Source: Mangrovimonas futianensis | GTDB lineage: Bacteria > Bacteroidota > Bacteroidia > Flavobacteriales > Flavobacteriaceae | DNA: 64,000 bases | Direction: 5' to 3' | Assembly (NCBI RefSeq): GCF_021245805.1 | Contig: NZ_JAJJNF010000006.1 | Span: 243,244 to 307,243, forward strand | In this document: in pieces, positions 43,232 through 52,757 of the stretch | How positions within the stretch are numbered: the first letter of the stretch is position 1 | Layout: every line of letters begins with the position of its first letter | The notes under the pieces: model-generated | The model's input: only the letters and a program-made list of their open reading frames with translations | Databases searched by the model: none | What the model was told of the DNA's origin: nothing | Made by a program: the position numbers and the translations under genes

Positions 43232-43816
43232 TTATAAAACAAGAGATAAACTTAATATCAATTGATCGGGTCTAGTGTCTATTCTTCCCATTGAAACACC
43301 ATTGTTGTTTAGAAATACGGCTTCATTGTGACCGAACCCTCTTTCATATCTAACATCAATTCCTAATCGATTTAAATTAAAACCTAAACCAACATTTAGG
43401 CCTACTGTAAAATCACTTTCAATATCATCAATATTGATGCCTTCAAATTCGGTATCCAAAATATATTGAAAAGCGGGTCCAGCAAAAATACTAATGGGGC
43501 CAAACCTTAATCCGGCCAATAAAGGGGCATCTAATTTTTGCATTTGAAAGCTACCACTGTTGTAGTCACTTTTCGTTTGGGTAAATATTAATTCTGGCTT
43601 TAGGAAATGTCTATTCCCAAGTTTACCAAAAATCCCAAAGTGATATCCAATGTTTCGATCAGGTTTTTCAGCAACAGCGCCAATGGTTTCTATATAGTCC
43701 CCATTGGCGCTGTAATTGACTCCGGCTTTAAAACCAAAGCCAGATCTATTTTGAGCTTGTATTGTAGTCGTGACCAGCATTAATATCAGGCCACAGACAA
43801 GAAAATGTTTTGCCAT
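43232..43816 (-). CDS. Small outer-membrane beta-barrel protein
   Basis: 194 residues with a signal peptide ending IQAQ. Alternating strand pattern typical of the PorT/OmpA-like eight-strand porin family: GFGFKAGVNYSANGDY, GYHFGIFGKLG, FLKPELIFTQTKSDY, VGLNVGLGFNLNRLGIDVRYERGFG, and a final aromatic-rich strand. No OmpA peptidoglycan-binding domain. Role unknown. Confidence 0.8.
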   Translation of the reverse strand: MAKHFLVCGLILMLVTTTIQAQNRSGFGFKAGVNYSANGDYIETIGAVAEKPDRNIGYHFGIFGKLGNRHFLKPELIFTQTKSDYNSGSFQMQKLDAPLLAGLRFGPISIFAGPAFQYILDTEFEGINIDDIESDFTVGLNVGLGFNLNRLGIDVRYERGFGHNEAVFLNNNGVSMGRIDTRPDQLILSLSLVL

Positions 43817-43856
43817 ATTCCGTTTTGTTTTAAACTAAAACGAAAGATAAGACGGT

Positions 43857-44810
43857 TTATTTTCTTTTTATAACAGCTTCTGCAGCTTCTGCCACAGATT
43901 TACTATCCAAGCCATATTTTACCATTAATTGTGCTGGTGTACCAGATTCACCAAAGGTATCCTTGGTAGCAACAAATTCTTGTGGAGTAGGCAATTTGGA
44001 AGCTAAAACTCTAGCAACACTTTCTCCTAAACCACCAAGATAGTTATGTTCTTCAGCAGTTACAATACATTTGGTTTTTGAAACAGAATTTAAGATGGCT
44101 TCTTCGTCTAAAGGTTTAATAGTATGGATATTGATGACTTCAGCAGAAATTCCTTTTTCATTCAAAATTTTAGAGGCTTCAAGCGCTTCCCAAACTAAGT
44201 GACCGGTAGCTACAATCGTTACATCTGTTCCCTCTGTTAATTGAATAGCTTTACCAATTTCAAATTTTTGGTCGGCAGGAGTGAAAATAGGTACTGAAGG
44301 TCTTCCGAATCTTAAATAAACAGGACCTTCGTGCTCTGCAATAGCAATGGTAGCTGCTTTGGTTTGATTATAATCACAAGGGTTAATAACAGTCATGCCT
44401 GGAAGCATTTTCATCAATCCGATATCTTCTAAAATTTGGTGGGTTGCCCCATCTTCTCCCAAAGTCAAACCAGCGTGAGAAGCACAAATCTTCACGTTTT
44501 TACCAGAATATGCAATAGATTGACGTATTTGATCATAAACCCTACCTGTGGAGAAGTTGGCAAACGTTCCTGTAAAAGGAATTTTTCCTCCAATGGTTAA
44601 TCCGGCAGCAATACCCATCATATTGGCTTCGGCTATTCCGATTTGAAAAAATCTGTCTGGGTTTTCTTTGATAAATTCTCCCATTTTTAATGAAGGAGTT
44701 AAATCAGCACATAAGGCCACAACATCAGGATTGGTTCTACCTAACTCAGCCAAACCATCACCAAAACCACTTCTTGTATCTTTTTTCTCTGTATATGTGT
44801 ATGTTTTCAT
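43857..44810 (-). CDS. Transketolase, C-terminal subunit
   Basis: 317 residues. Pyrimidine-binding domain (KDTRSGFGDGLAELGRTNPDVVALCADLT, FFQIGIAEANMMGIAAGLTIGGK; the Glu in IAEAN binds the ThDP pyrimidine), then the C-terminal transketolase domain (VTIVATGHLVWEALEA). Together with the gene just upstream it makes up a complete transketolase of the pentose phosphate/Calvin-type sugar shuffle, split over two chains. Seventeen bases separate the two genes. Confidence 0.93.
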   Translation of the reverse strand: MKTYTYTEKKDTRSGFGDGLAELGRTNPDVVALCADLTPSLKMGEFIKENPDRFFQIGIAEANMMGIAAGLTIGGKIPFTGTFANFSTGRVYDQIRQSIAYSGKNVKICASHAGLTLGEDGATHQILEDIGLMKMLPGMTVINPCDYNQTKAATIAIAEHEGPVYLRFGRPSVPIFTPADQKFEIGKAIQLTEGTDVTIVATGHLVWEALEASKILNEKGISAEVINIHTIKPLDEEAILNSVSKTKCIVTAEEHNYLGGLGESVARVLASKLPTPQEFVATKDTFGESGTPAQLMVKYGLDSKSVAEAAEAVIKRK

Positions 44811-44827
44811 GTTTTTCTTATTGCGGA

Positions 44828-45673
44828 TTAATAATCTCCTAAAGTTTCAGGGTTTTGACTTAAAGCGTTTTCTAATTGCTCGTCATTAGGAGCTTTTCCA
44901 TGCCATTCATGGGTATGCATCATAAAGTCCACACCATGACCCATTTCAGTTCTTAGTAACACACACACAGGTTTTCCTTGACCTGTTTTTGATTTGGCTA
45001 ATTCCATTCCTTTCAAAATAGCCTCAATATTGTTTCCGTCAATAATTTCCACAACATCCCATCCAAATGCTTCAAATTTGCCTTTAAGGTCTCCCATAAA
45101 GAGTACTTTGGTTGTTGGACCGTCAATTTGTTGTCCATTCAAATCCACTGTACAGATGATATTATCAACATTTTTGGCAGAAGCATACATGATAGCTTCC
45201 CAGTTTTGACCTTCTTGAAGTTCACCATCTCCATGAAGACTGTAAACTAAATGAGAGTCGTTGTTCAATTTTTTGGCTTGAGCAGCTCCTAAAGCAACAC
45301 TCATTCCTTGTCCTAATGATCCAGAAGCAATTCTCACACCAGGTAACCCTTCATGCGTAGTAGGGTGTCCTTGTAATCTGGAATCAATAAGTCTAAAAGT
45401 GCTCAATTCTTCTACTGGAAAATAACCGGCTCTGGCCAATACACTGTAGAATACTGGGGAAATATGTCCGTTTGATAAGAAGAATAAATCTTCTCCAATA
45501 CCGTCCATATCAAAACCTTCCTTACGGTCCATGATTTCATTGTAAAGAGCTACCAAAAACTCTGTACAGCCTAATGAACCACCTGGATGGCCTGAATTTA
45601 CTTTGTGTACCATTCGTAAAATATCTCTACGAACCTGTACAGCCAAATCGTTTAATTGTTGTGTGTTTGACAT
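44828..45673 (-). CDS. Transketolase, N-terminal subunit
   Basis: 281 residues. ThDP diphosphate-binding domain: VNSGHPGGSLGCTEFLVALY, SNGHISPVFYSVLARAGYF, then GDGELQEGQNWEAIMYAS with the Mg-binding Asp, and IICTVDLNGQQIDG. Lacks the pyrimidine domain, which is encoded by the next gene. The upstream region holds an ideal promoter. Confidence 0.93.
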   Translation of the reverse strand: MSNTQQLNDLAVQVRRDILRMVHKVNSGHPGGSLGCTEFLVALYNEIMDRKEGFDMDGIGEDLFFLSNGHISPVFYSVLARAGYFPVEELSTFRLIDSRLQGHPTTHEGLPGVRIASGSLGQGMSVALGAAQAKKLNNDSHLVYSLHGDGELQEGQNWEAIMYASAKNVDNIICTVDLNGQQIDGPTTKVLFMGDLKGKFEAFGWDVVEIIDGNNIEAILKGMELAKSKTGQGKPVCVLLRTEMGHGVDFMMHTHEWHGKAPNDEQLENALSQNPETLGDY

Positions 45674-45698
45674 GTTAAAATCTCTTAGTTTCAGTCTG

Positions 45699-45729
45699 CA
45701 AAATTAGTTTAAATGTGTCTTAGGGCAAA
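45699..45729 (-). promoter_or_regulatory. Promoter of the split transketolase operon
   Basis: Minus strand: -33 TTTG (45726-45729), exact 19-base spacer, -7 TAATTTTG (45699-45706), 25 bases before the ATG. One of the best consensus matches in the window. Confidence 0.8.
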
Positions 45730-45833
45730 ATTAGTTATCCCTAATTATTAACTAATTGCAAGATACAAAAAGTGTAAAAAATACACTTAATTAAATTTAA
45801 ATTTTATTAAGAATGATATATAAGGTAGTTGAC

Positions 45834-45841
45834 TATCTTTG
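45834..45841 (+). promoter_or_regulatory. -7 box of the tgt operon promoter
   Basis: TATCTTTG, exact consensus, 20 bases before the tgt ATG. No clear -33 element. A short leader is implied. Confidence 0.55.
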
Positions 45842-45861
45842 TGCCCGTATGAAATTTCAGT

Positions 45862-46992
45862 ATGATATTTGAATTAAACGCAAAAGACCCTAAGTCTAAG
45901 GCAAGAGCAGGAAAGATAACTACAGATCACGGAGTAATTGAAACACCCATATTTATGCCGGTGGGTACAGTAGGTTCTGTAAAAGGAGTGCACCAAAGAG
46001 AACTTAAAAATGATATCAACCCTGATATCATTTTAGGAAACACCTATCATCTTTATCTTAGGCCTCAAACCCAAATTTTAGAAAAGGCTGGTGGTTTGCA
46101 TAAATTTATGAACTGGGATCGAAATATTTTAACAGATTCTGGGGGGTATCAAGTTTATTCTTTATCTGCCAACAGAAAGATTAAGGAAGAAGGAGTTAAG
46201 TTTAAAAGTCATATAGATGGAAGTTATCATACATTTACTCCTGAAAATGTCATGGAAATCCAAAGAAGTATCGGGGCTGATTTTATTATGGCTTTTGATG
46301 AATGTACACCTTATCCTTGTGATTATAATTACGCAAAAAGATCGATGCACATGACTCATCGGTGGCTTGATCGCTGTATTAATCATTTAGAAAAAGTACC
46401 CTATACCTATGACTACAGTCAGGCATTTTTTCCAATTGTTCAAGGAAGTACGTATAAGGATTTAAGGAAACAATCTGCAGAATATATTGCTGGCGTTGGT
46501 GCTGAAGGAAATGCTATCGGTGGCTTATCTGTTGGTGAACCAGCTGAAGAGATGTATGCTATGACAGAAGTAGTTTGTGAGATTTTGCCAGAGGAAAAAC
46601 CTAGATATTTAATGGGTGTAGGAACCCCTATTAATATACTTGAAAACATAGCATTGGGAATCGACATGTTTGATTGTGTGATGCCAACTAGAAATGCAAG
46701 AAATGGTATGCTATTTACTGCACATGGTACCATAAACATCAAAAACAAAAAATGGGAAGATGATTTTTCTCCAATTGATGAAATGGGAATCACTTATGTA
46801 GATACCGAATATAGCAAAGCATACTTGCGTCATCTTTTTTCGGTAAATGAATTGTTGGGGAAACAAATTGCCACCATTCATAATCTTGGATTTTACTTGT
46901 GGTTGGTCAGAGAAGCAAGAAAGCATATATTAGCCGGAGATTTTGCAACTTGGAAAGATCAAATGGTAAAACAAATGGATAATAGATTGTAA
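45862..46992 (+). CDS. tgt: tRNA-guanine transglycosylase lacking the zinc cysteines
   Basis: 376 residues. Exchanges guanine 34 of GUN-anticodon tRNAs for preQ1. Substrate residues are kept: DSGGYQVYSL (Asp 92), FDECTPYPCD, GGLSVGE and FDCVMPTRNARNG with the nucleophile Asp 271. The zinc site is not: where E. coli Tgt has PLDPECDCYTCRNYSRAYL, this protein has PIDEMGITYVDTEYSKAYL with no gap, so the three Cys become Gly 309, Thr 311 and Asp 314; only His 340 (TIHNL) remains. Length and flanks are normal, so this is not a frameshift. The stop overlaps the next start (TAATG). Confidence 0.93.
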   Translation: MIFELNAKDPKSKARAGKITTDHGVIETPIFMPVGTVGSVKGVHQRELKNDINPDIILGNTYHLYLRPQTQILEKAGGLHKFMNWDRNILTDSGGYQVYSLSANRKIKEEGVKFKSHIDGSYHTFTPENVMEIQRSIGADFIMAFDECTPYPCDYNYAKRSMHMTHRWLDRCINHLEKVPYTYDYSQAFFPIVQGSTYKDLRKQSAEYIAGVGAEGNAIGGLSVGEPAEEMYAMTEVVCEILPEEKPRYLMGVGTPINILENIALGIDMFDCVMPTRNARNGMLFTAHGTINIKNKKWEDDFSPIDEMGITYVDTEYSKAYLRHLFSVNELLGKQIATIHNLGFYLWLVREARKHILAGDFATWKDQMVKQMDNRL

Positions 46993-48071
46993 TGCTTAAA
47001 ATCCTAGATTGGTACATATTAAAAAGGTATTTGGCCACTTTTTTTGTGATGCTTTTACTGTTTATACCTATTGGTATAACAGTACATTTAGCTGAAAAGA
47101 TTGGTAAAATGATTGAGAGGGAGGCACCAATTGATGAAGTCCTTATATACTTTGTTAATTTCACTATTTATTTTGCCCATCTTCTATTTCCCTTATTTTT
47201 ATTCCTATCAGTCATTTGGTTTACTTCAAAATTAGCAAACAACACCGAAGTCATTGCGTTTTTGAGTTCTGGGGTGTCTTTCTCAAGATTTCTAAGACCG
47301 TATTTAATAGGAGCAACAGTAGTAGCTATTCTCGCCCTAATTTTAGGTATGTACTTGGCTCCAGAGGCCAGTAAGGGGTTTAATGACTTTACTTACAAGT
47401 ATTTAAAAAGTGCAAATGATTTGCAGCAAACAAGGGATGTTTATAGGCAAATTAATGAGAATGATTACATCTATGTAAGTGATTTTGACCCACGACAGAA
47501 TATTGGAAGAAATTTTACTTTCGAGCACTTTGAGAATGATAAAATGATTTATAAAATAAGCGCCAACAGTATTAAATATAAGCCAGAAGATTCAACCTAT
47601 CAATTAATCACCTATACTAAGAGAAAAATAGGGCAGTTCAATGATATTTTAGAAACTGAAAGAAGGAAAGATACCTTGTTTTCTTTTGATTTAGAAGATT
47701 TAACGCCAGTTGAATACATAGCAGAAACCCTACCTTATGGTGAACTGAATCGATTTATCGCCAAGGAAGAGGCTAGGGGGTCTTCTTATATAAGTCGCTA
47801 TAAATTGGTGAAATATAGAAAATGGAGTTTACCGGTCTCTGTTTTTATTTTAACAGTAATTGCCGTGGCTGTGTCCTCAAAAAAGAGAAGGGGAGGTATG
47901 GGAGTCAACTTGGCATTTGGTATTTGTATTGCCATGGTATTTGTGTTTTTTGATAAAATCTTTGGTGTGATGGCTTCCCAATCAGACTTTCCCCCTTTGG
48001 TTGCAGTATGGTTTCCTAATGTATTATTTGGTATTTTAGCTCTTTACCTATTATACAATGCCAAACGATAA
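46992..48071 (+). CDS. LptF/LptG-family permease (YjgP/YjgQ)
   Basis: 359 residues. Six membrane helices in two groups of three around a periplasmic beta-jelly-roll domain. Opens LKILDWYILKRYLATFFVMLLLFIPIGI, then HLLFPLFLFLSVIWFTSKLANNTEVIAFLSSGVSFSRFLRPYL with the family's coupling region. Part of the LptB2FG complex that pulls lipopolysaccharide from the inner membrane; in Bacteroidetes F and G are hard to tell apart. Starts on the last base of tgt. Confidence 0.92.
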   Translation: MLKILDWYILKRYLATFFVMLLLFIPIGITVHLAEKIGKMIEREAPIDEVLIYFVNFTIYFAHLLFPLFLFLSVIWFTSKLANNTEVIAFLSSGVSFSRFLRPYLIGATVVAILALILGMYLAPEASKGFNDFTYKYLKSANDLQQTRDVYRQINENDYIYVSDFDPRQNIGRNFTFEHFENDKMIYKISANSIKYKPEDSTYQLITYTKRKIGQFNDILETERRKDTLFSFDLEDLTPVEYIAETLPYGELNRFIAKEEARGSSYISRYKLVKYRKWSLPVSVFILTVIAVAVSSKKRRGGMGVNLAFGICIAMVFVFFDKIFGVMASQSDFPPLVAVWFPNVLFGILALYLLYNAKR

Positions 48072-48963
48072 GCTCAAGAATTACCTTCATTTACATGTAT
48101 TGGTTTTTATTGCTGGATTTACTGCTATTTTAGGTCAGTTGATCTCGTTGCAGGCCATTCCTTTAGTCTGGTATCGAATGATTATAGCATTAGTCTTAAT
48201 GTACTTTTACATTTTGATAAGAAAGGTAAATATTAAGGTAAGTCCACAATATTTTTTAAAATTTTTTATAGCTGGTGTTATAATTGCACTTCACTGGATT
48301 ACTTTTTTTCATTCCATAAAGGTTTCTACCGTTTCAATAGCTTTGGTTATGTTTTCTACCGGTGCTTTTTTTGCATCCTTTATTGAACCCATTATATATA
48401 AAAGGAAAATAATTTGGTACGAAACCATTTTTGGGATTATGATAATAGCGGGTGTTGCTATCATTATGAAAAGTGAATTCCATTATTTGGAAGGAATTAT
48501 TTACGGTATTGTTTCTGCTTTTTTATCTTCCTTATTTGCGGTGCTTAATGGGAAATTTTTAGAACGCTATACAGCAACCACCATTTCCTTTTATGAGTTT
48601 ATTAGTGGTGTTATTTTTATTACCATATTTATGTTCCTGTTTAATAGGGAATCCTTTTCAACGGTTAATAGTTTGATTCCAATGGATGTATTGTATTTGC
48701 TCATCCTTGGATCGGTTTGTACGGCTTATGCCTTTATAGGTGCCGTTTATGTGATGCGCTTTATTAGCCCATATACAGTAGTTCTAACTTATAACTTAGA
48801 GCCAATTTATGGAATCATTTTAGCTCTTATCATTTTTTCAGAAGCAGATAAATTGAGCCCTAATTTTTTTGTAGGGGCTACTTTGGTCTTTGTAGTGGTC
48901 ATGGTTAATGGAATTTTAAAAAATTTAAAAAAGCGTAAAAAGAAAATATCCATACCTCGATAA
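48058..48963 (+). CDS. EamA/DMT-family transporter
   Basis: 301 residues with ten membrane segments in two EamA repeats (GFTAILGQLISLQAIPLVWYRMIIALVLM and, in the second half, CTAYAFIGAVYVMRFISPYTVVLTYNLEPIYGIILA). Drug/metabolite exporter superfamily; substrate unknown. Overlaps the LptF/G gene by 14 bases, so it belongs to the tgt operon. Confidence 0.9.
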   Translation: MPNDKLKNYLHLHVLVFIAGFTAILGQLISLQAIPLVWYRMIIALVLMYFYILIRKVNIKVSPQYFLKFFIAGVIIALHWITFFHSIKVSTVSIALVMFSTGAFFASFIEPIIYKRKIIWYETIFGIMIIAGVAIIMKSEFHYLEGIIYGIVSAFLSSLFAVLNGKFLERYTATTISFYEFISGVIFITIFMFLFNRESFSTVNSLIPMDVLYLLILGSVCTAYAFIGAVYVMRFISPYTVVLTYNLEPIYGIILALIIFSEADKLSPNFFVGATLVFVVVMVNGILKNLKKRKKKISIPR

Positions 48964-48978
48964 GACGTTTAAAGTTTT

Positions 48979-48986
48979 TATATTTG
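48979..48986 (+). promoter_or_regulatory. -7 box upstream of accA
   Basis: TATATTTG, exact consensus, 31 bases before the accA ATG. No -33 TTTG at the standard distance. Confidence 0.45.
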
Positions 48987-49017
48987 TAAGCTAACTATAA
49001 TTTAAAAGATAACTCCA

Positions 49018-49971
49018 ATGGAATATTTAGAGTTTGAACTTCCTATTAAAGAATTAGAAGAGCAATTAACTAAGTGTGAGTTGATTGGCGAGGAAAGTGA
49101 TGTAGATGTTACTGAAACTTGCAAGCAAATTGAGAAAAAGTTAATAGCTACCAAGAAAGATATTTATAAGAATTTAACGGCTTGGCAACGTGTTCAATTG
49201 TCAAGACACCCTAATAGACCTTATACCTTAGACTATATAAAAGCCATTTGTGGAGATACTTTTTTAGAACTCCATGGTGATCGTAATGTGAAAGATGACA
49301 AAGCGATGATTGGTGGTTTGGGTAAGATTGGTGATCAATCTTATATGTTTATCGGACAGCAAAAGGGTTTTAATACAAAAACCCGTCAGTACAGAAACTT
49401 TGGAATGTCTAATCCTGAGGGATATCGTAAAGCTTTACGATTGATGAAATCGGCTGAGAAATTTGGTGTTCCTGTTGTCACTTTAATTGATACTCCAGGT
49501 GCTTATCCAGGTTTGGAAGCTGAAGAGCGTGGACAAGGAGAGGCTATTGCAAGAAATATTTTTGAAATGACCAGACTACAAGTACCAATTATAACTATTA
49601 TTATTGGTGAAGGTGCTTCTGGAGGTGCTTTAGGAATAGGTGTTGGAGATAGAGTGTTAATGTTGGAAAACACTTGGTATTCTGTGATTTCTCCAGAATC
49701 TTGTTCTTCCATTCTTTGGAGAAGTTGGGAGTTTAAGGAACAAGCTGCTGAGGCTTTAAAATTGACAGCTACCGATATGAAGAAACAAAAATTGGTGGAT
49801 GAGATTATTAAAGAACCACTTGGAGGTGCACATAGCGATAGGGAAAAAACTTTTTTAAGTGTTAAGGATGCTATCGATAGAAATTATCAAGAACTTAAAA
49901 AGTTATCACCAAAAGAATTGGTTGATCAACGTATTGATAAATACTCCAATATGGGTGTATTTAAAGGATAA
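49018..49971 (+). CDS. accA: Acetyl-CoA carboxylase carboxyltransferase subunit alpha
   Basis: 317 residues, matching E. coli AccA (319). LTAWQRVQLSRHPNRPYTLDYI, FLELHGDRNVKDDKAMIGG, GFNTKTRQYRNFGMSNPEGYRKALRLM, and the oxyanion-type segment IGEGASGGALGIGVGD, followed by ISPESCSSILWR. Transfers carboxyl from carboxybiotin to acetyl-CoA in fatty acid synthesis; works with AccD, which is not in this window. Confidence 0.97.
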   Translation: MEYLEFELPIKELEEQLTKCELIGEESDVDVTETCKQIEKKLIATKKDIYKNLTAWQRVQLSRHPNRPYTLDYIKAICGDTFLELHGDRNVKDDKAMIGGLGKIGDQSYMFIGQQKGFNTKTRQYRNFGMSNPEGYRKALRLMKSAEKFGVPVVTLIDTPGAYPGLEAEERGQGEAIARNIFEMTRLQVPIITIIIGEGASGGALGIGVGDRVLMLENTWYSVISPESCSSILWRSWEFKEQAAEALKLTATDMKKQKLVDEIIKEPLGGAHSDREKTFLSVKDAIDRNYQELKKLSPKELVDQRIDKYSNMGVFKG

Positions 49972-49992
49972 TACCATTGAAACATAGATGAC

Positions 49993-50027
49993 AAAAATCT
50001 GGAATGTTCTATTTCAGATTTTTTTTA
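49993..50027 (+). terminator. Terminator after accA
   Basis: AAAATCTGGAA / TTTCAGATTTTTTTT stem (one bulge) around a seven-base loop, with a long T-run. Confidence 0.8.
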
Positions 50028-50138
50028 TGCTTATTAACAATATAATTAAGTTATTAACAGTTAGTTTGTTGAAGGCCTGTTAAAATCACAACCCGAATTA
50101 AACCTAACATTTAATTCAATTTATATACATTCGTATTT

Positions 50139-51677
50139 ATGAAACAACCCAATCAGCTCCAAGGCATTCAAATCGATAAAGGCACAATAATTAATTTAGA
50201 GCGAGGTAAAATACCTCCTCAATCTATTGATTTAGAGGAAGTTGTGTTGGGTGCTATGATGATTGATAAGAAGGGTGTTGATGAAGTTATCGATATTTTA
50301 AGCCCTGACGCATTCTACAAGGAAAGCCATAAGCACATTTTCGAAGCTATTTTTCAATTGTTTGAGGGTAGTGAACCAATCGACTTATTAACCGTTTCAA
50401 GTCAATTAAAAAAGAATGGCAAGTTAGATTTAGTTGGAGGTGATTTTTACCTTATTTCCTTGACTCAAAAAGTGTCATCATCGGCGCATATTGAGTTCCA
50501 TGCCCGTATTATCCTTCAAAAATTTATTCAACGAAGTTTGATAAAAATTTCGAGCGAAATTATTGAGGATGCCTATGATGAAACTCAGGATGTTTTTGAT
50601 CTTTTAGATAGAGCAGAATCCAAACTCTATGAGGTGACTCAAGGGAATATCAAGAAATCAAGTGAGTCTGCATTGGATTTGGTAATTCAGGCTAAGAAGA
50701 AGATTGAAGAAATCTCAAATAAGGAAGGTTTGAGTGGGATTCCAACGGGTTTCACAAAATTGGATAAACTGACTTCTGGTTGGCAGGAAAGTGATTTGAT
50801 TATTGTGGCGGCTCGTCCGGGTATGGGTAAAACAGCCTTGACGCTTTCTATGGCAAGAAACATTGCAGTAGACCAAAATATTCCTGTGGCATTTTTCTCT
50901 TTGGAGATGGCATCGGTACAGTTAATCACGCGTTTGATTTCCAGTGAAACAGGTTTGTCTTCAGAAAAATTGAGAACTGGAAAGCTTGAAAAGCACGAGT
51001 GGGAGCAGCTAAATGTGAAAGTGAAAGGCCTTGAAAAGGCACCTTTGTATATTGATGACACTCCATCTCTTTCCATTTTTGATCTAAGAGCAAAAGCTAG
51101 AAGGCTTGCTTCTCAATATGGCATTAGAATGATCATGATTGATTATTTACAGTTAATGACCGCTGGTGGATCCCAAAAAGGAGGAAATCGTGAACAGGAA
51201 ATTTCCATGATTTCACGAAACTTAAAGGCACTTGCCAAAGAATTAAATGTACCAGTAATTGCACTTTCTCAGTTATCGCGTGCCGTAGAAACGAGAGGGG
51301 GAAGTAAAAGGCCATTGCTATCAGACCTGCGTGAATCTGGAGCGATTGAGCAGGATGCCGATATTGTATCATTTATTTACCGTCCGGAGTATTACAAGAT
51401 TGAAGAATGGGATGATGAAGAACGTTCACCAACCGAAGGTCAGGCGGAATTTATTGTTGCCAAACATAGAAATGGAGGGTTGGAAAATATTCGATTGAAG
51501 TTTATTGGTCATCTTGGTAAATTTGATAATTTGGATGATTTTGACTCACCTTTTGAATTCCAGAGTAAAATAAATTCTGTGAGTGATGAAATAAAATCAG
51601 ATCACTTTGGTTCACCTTCAGATGCATTTGGTAGCCCAGAGTTTCCAGATGAAGATGATAACGAAGTACCTTTCTAA
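50139..51677 (+). CDS. dnaB: Replicative DNA helicase
   Basis: 512 residues. N-terminal collar domain (PPQSIDLEEVVLGAMMIDKKGVDEVI), then the RecA-like motor: AARPGMGKTALTLS (Walker A), MIDYLQLM (Walker B), KELNVPVIALSQLSRAVETR and RESGAIEQDADIV. Hexameric helicase that unwinds the fork. Uninterrupted by an intein. The acidic tail FGSPEFPDEDDNEVPF may bind partners. Confidence 0.97.
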   Translation: MKQPNQLQGIQIDKGTIINLERGKIPPQSIDLEEVVLGAMMIDKKGVDEVIDILSPDAFYKESHKHIFEAIFQLFEGSEPIDLLTVSSQLKKNGKLDLVGGDFYLISLTQKVSSSAHIEFHARIILQKFIQRSLIKISSEIIEDAYDETQDVFDLLDRAESKLYEVTQGNIKKSSESALDLVIQAKKKIEEISNKEGLSGIPTGFTKLDKLTSGWQESDLIIVAARPGMGKTALTLSMARNIAVDQNIPVAFFSLEMASVQLITRLISSETGLSSEKLRTGKLEKHEWEQLNVKVKGLEKAPLYIDDTPSLSIFDLRAKARRLASQYGIRMIMIDYLQLMTAGGSQKGGNREQEISMISRNLKALAKELNVPVIALSQLSRAVETRGGSKRPLLSDLRESGAIEQDADIVSFIYRPEYYKIEEWDDEERSPTEGQAEFIVAKHRNGGLENIRLKFIGHLGKFDNLDDFDSPFEFQSKINSVSDEIKSDHFGSPSDAFGSPEFPDEDDNEVPF

Positions 51678-51693
51678 TAGCCCGAAATAAATA

Positions 51694-52716
51694 ATGGATA
51701 AATTAAGAACCACCAACATTTTGTTGCTTATAGTTGTCATTCCATTGGTATTCTATTTGCTCAAACTTTTATCGTTTATTCTTATTCCCATCTTTTTTGC
51801 AATGTTTATAGCATTGCTTTTTTTGCCTATAATGCGATGGTTTTCAAGAAAAGGACTGCCTAAATTTGTAGGTATATCAGTGGTGATTCTTTTAATTATT
51901 GGGGGATTGAAAATTGGATTTGAACTGATCCATATCTCAGGAACAGAAATTTTAAATTCAGAATCCAGTTTTTTTGAAAAGGCCGAGACTAAAGTACTAG
52001 CACTTGTTGACAATATTGAAACTAGCTTTAACATTCAGATTCCAAAGGATAAGCAAAGTATAACCCAATCAGCAGTTAAAGACAATATCATACCTACATT
52101 AGATTTTCTCCGAAAATCAATTACAATGGTTTTGATGACGGTTTTCTTTGTAGTGTTGTTTCTGGCAGAATCCATAAATTTTCATACTGTTTTACAGAGT
52201 ACCATTTTAAAGACGAAGCATACCTCGGTTAAAGCTTTTAGAAAAATTGAAAAGGATTTAATCGTATTTATAGAAGTCAAATTTTTGGTTAGTTTGGCAA
52301 CTGGAATAGGTACTGGTTTGGCTTGTTTATTTTTTGATGTCAGCTTTCCTATATTTTGGGGACTATTTGCCTTTATCATTAATTTTGTGCAAATGGTGGG
52401 GTCTATAGTGACCGTTGTCCTTCTTTCCCTGTTTGCTTTTATTGAACTGGAACCCACCAGTAGTTTGTTGTTCTTTATTTTATCAATAACAGGCGTTCAA
52501 GTGTTATTTGGATCTATTTTAGAACCCATTTTTATGGGAAAATCTTTTTCTCTTAATGTGGTAACCGTTTTGATTATGTTAATGTTGTGGGGCTTTATAT
52601 GGGGTGTTCCCGGATTAATTATGGCTATCCCAATTACTGTTTTTCTAAAAATTATTTTGGAACAATTTCCTCAAACTCGCATTATTTCCAAGCTTCTTTC
52701 TGCCAATCATATTTAA
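51694..52716 (+). CDS. AI-2E-family transporter
   Basis: 340 residues with seven to eight membrane segments in the AI-2E (PerM/TqsA) layout: KLLSFILIPIFFAMFIALLFLPIMRWF at the start, VKFLVSLATGIGTGLACLFFDVSFPIFWGLFAFIINFVQMVGSIV in the conserved middle, GSILEPIFMGKSFSLNVVTVLIMLMLWGFIWGVPGLIMAIPITV near the end. Exporter of unknown small molecules. Starts 16 bases after dnaB. Confidence 0.92.
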   Translation: MDKLRTTNILLLIVVIPLVFYLLKLLSFILIPIFFAMFIALLFLPIMRWFSRKGLPKFVGISVVILLIIGGLKIGFELIHISGTEILNSESSFFEKAETKVLALVDNIETSFNIQIPKDKQSITQSAVKDNIIPTLDFLRKSITMVLMTVFFVVLFLAESINFHTVLQSTILKTKHTSVKAFRKIEKDLIVFIEVKFLVSLATGIGTGLACLFFDVSFPIFWGLFAFIINFVQMVGSIVTVVLLSLFAFIELEPTSSLLFFILSITGVQVLFGSILEPIFMGKSFSLNVVTVLIMLMLWGFIWGVPGLIMAIPITVFLKIILEQFPQTRIISKLLSANHI

Positions 52717-52757
52717 AAATAGATGTATCTTGAGCTGATATTTTTAAAGGATTAAAT

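Noticed and set aside
43857..45673. Broken transketolase gene (frameshift)
   Set aside because: Both halves have their own start, clean domain borders and a 17-base gap; split transketolases are normal in many bacteria.
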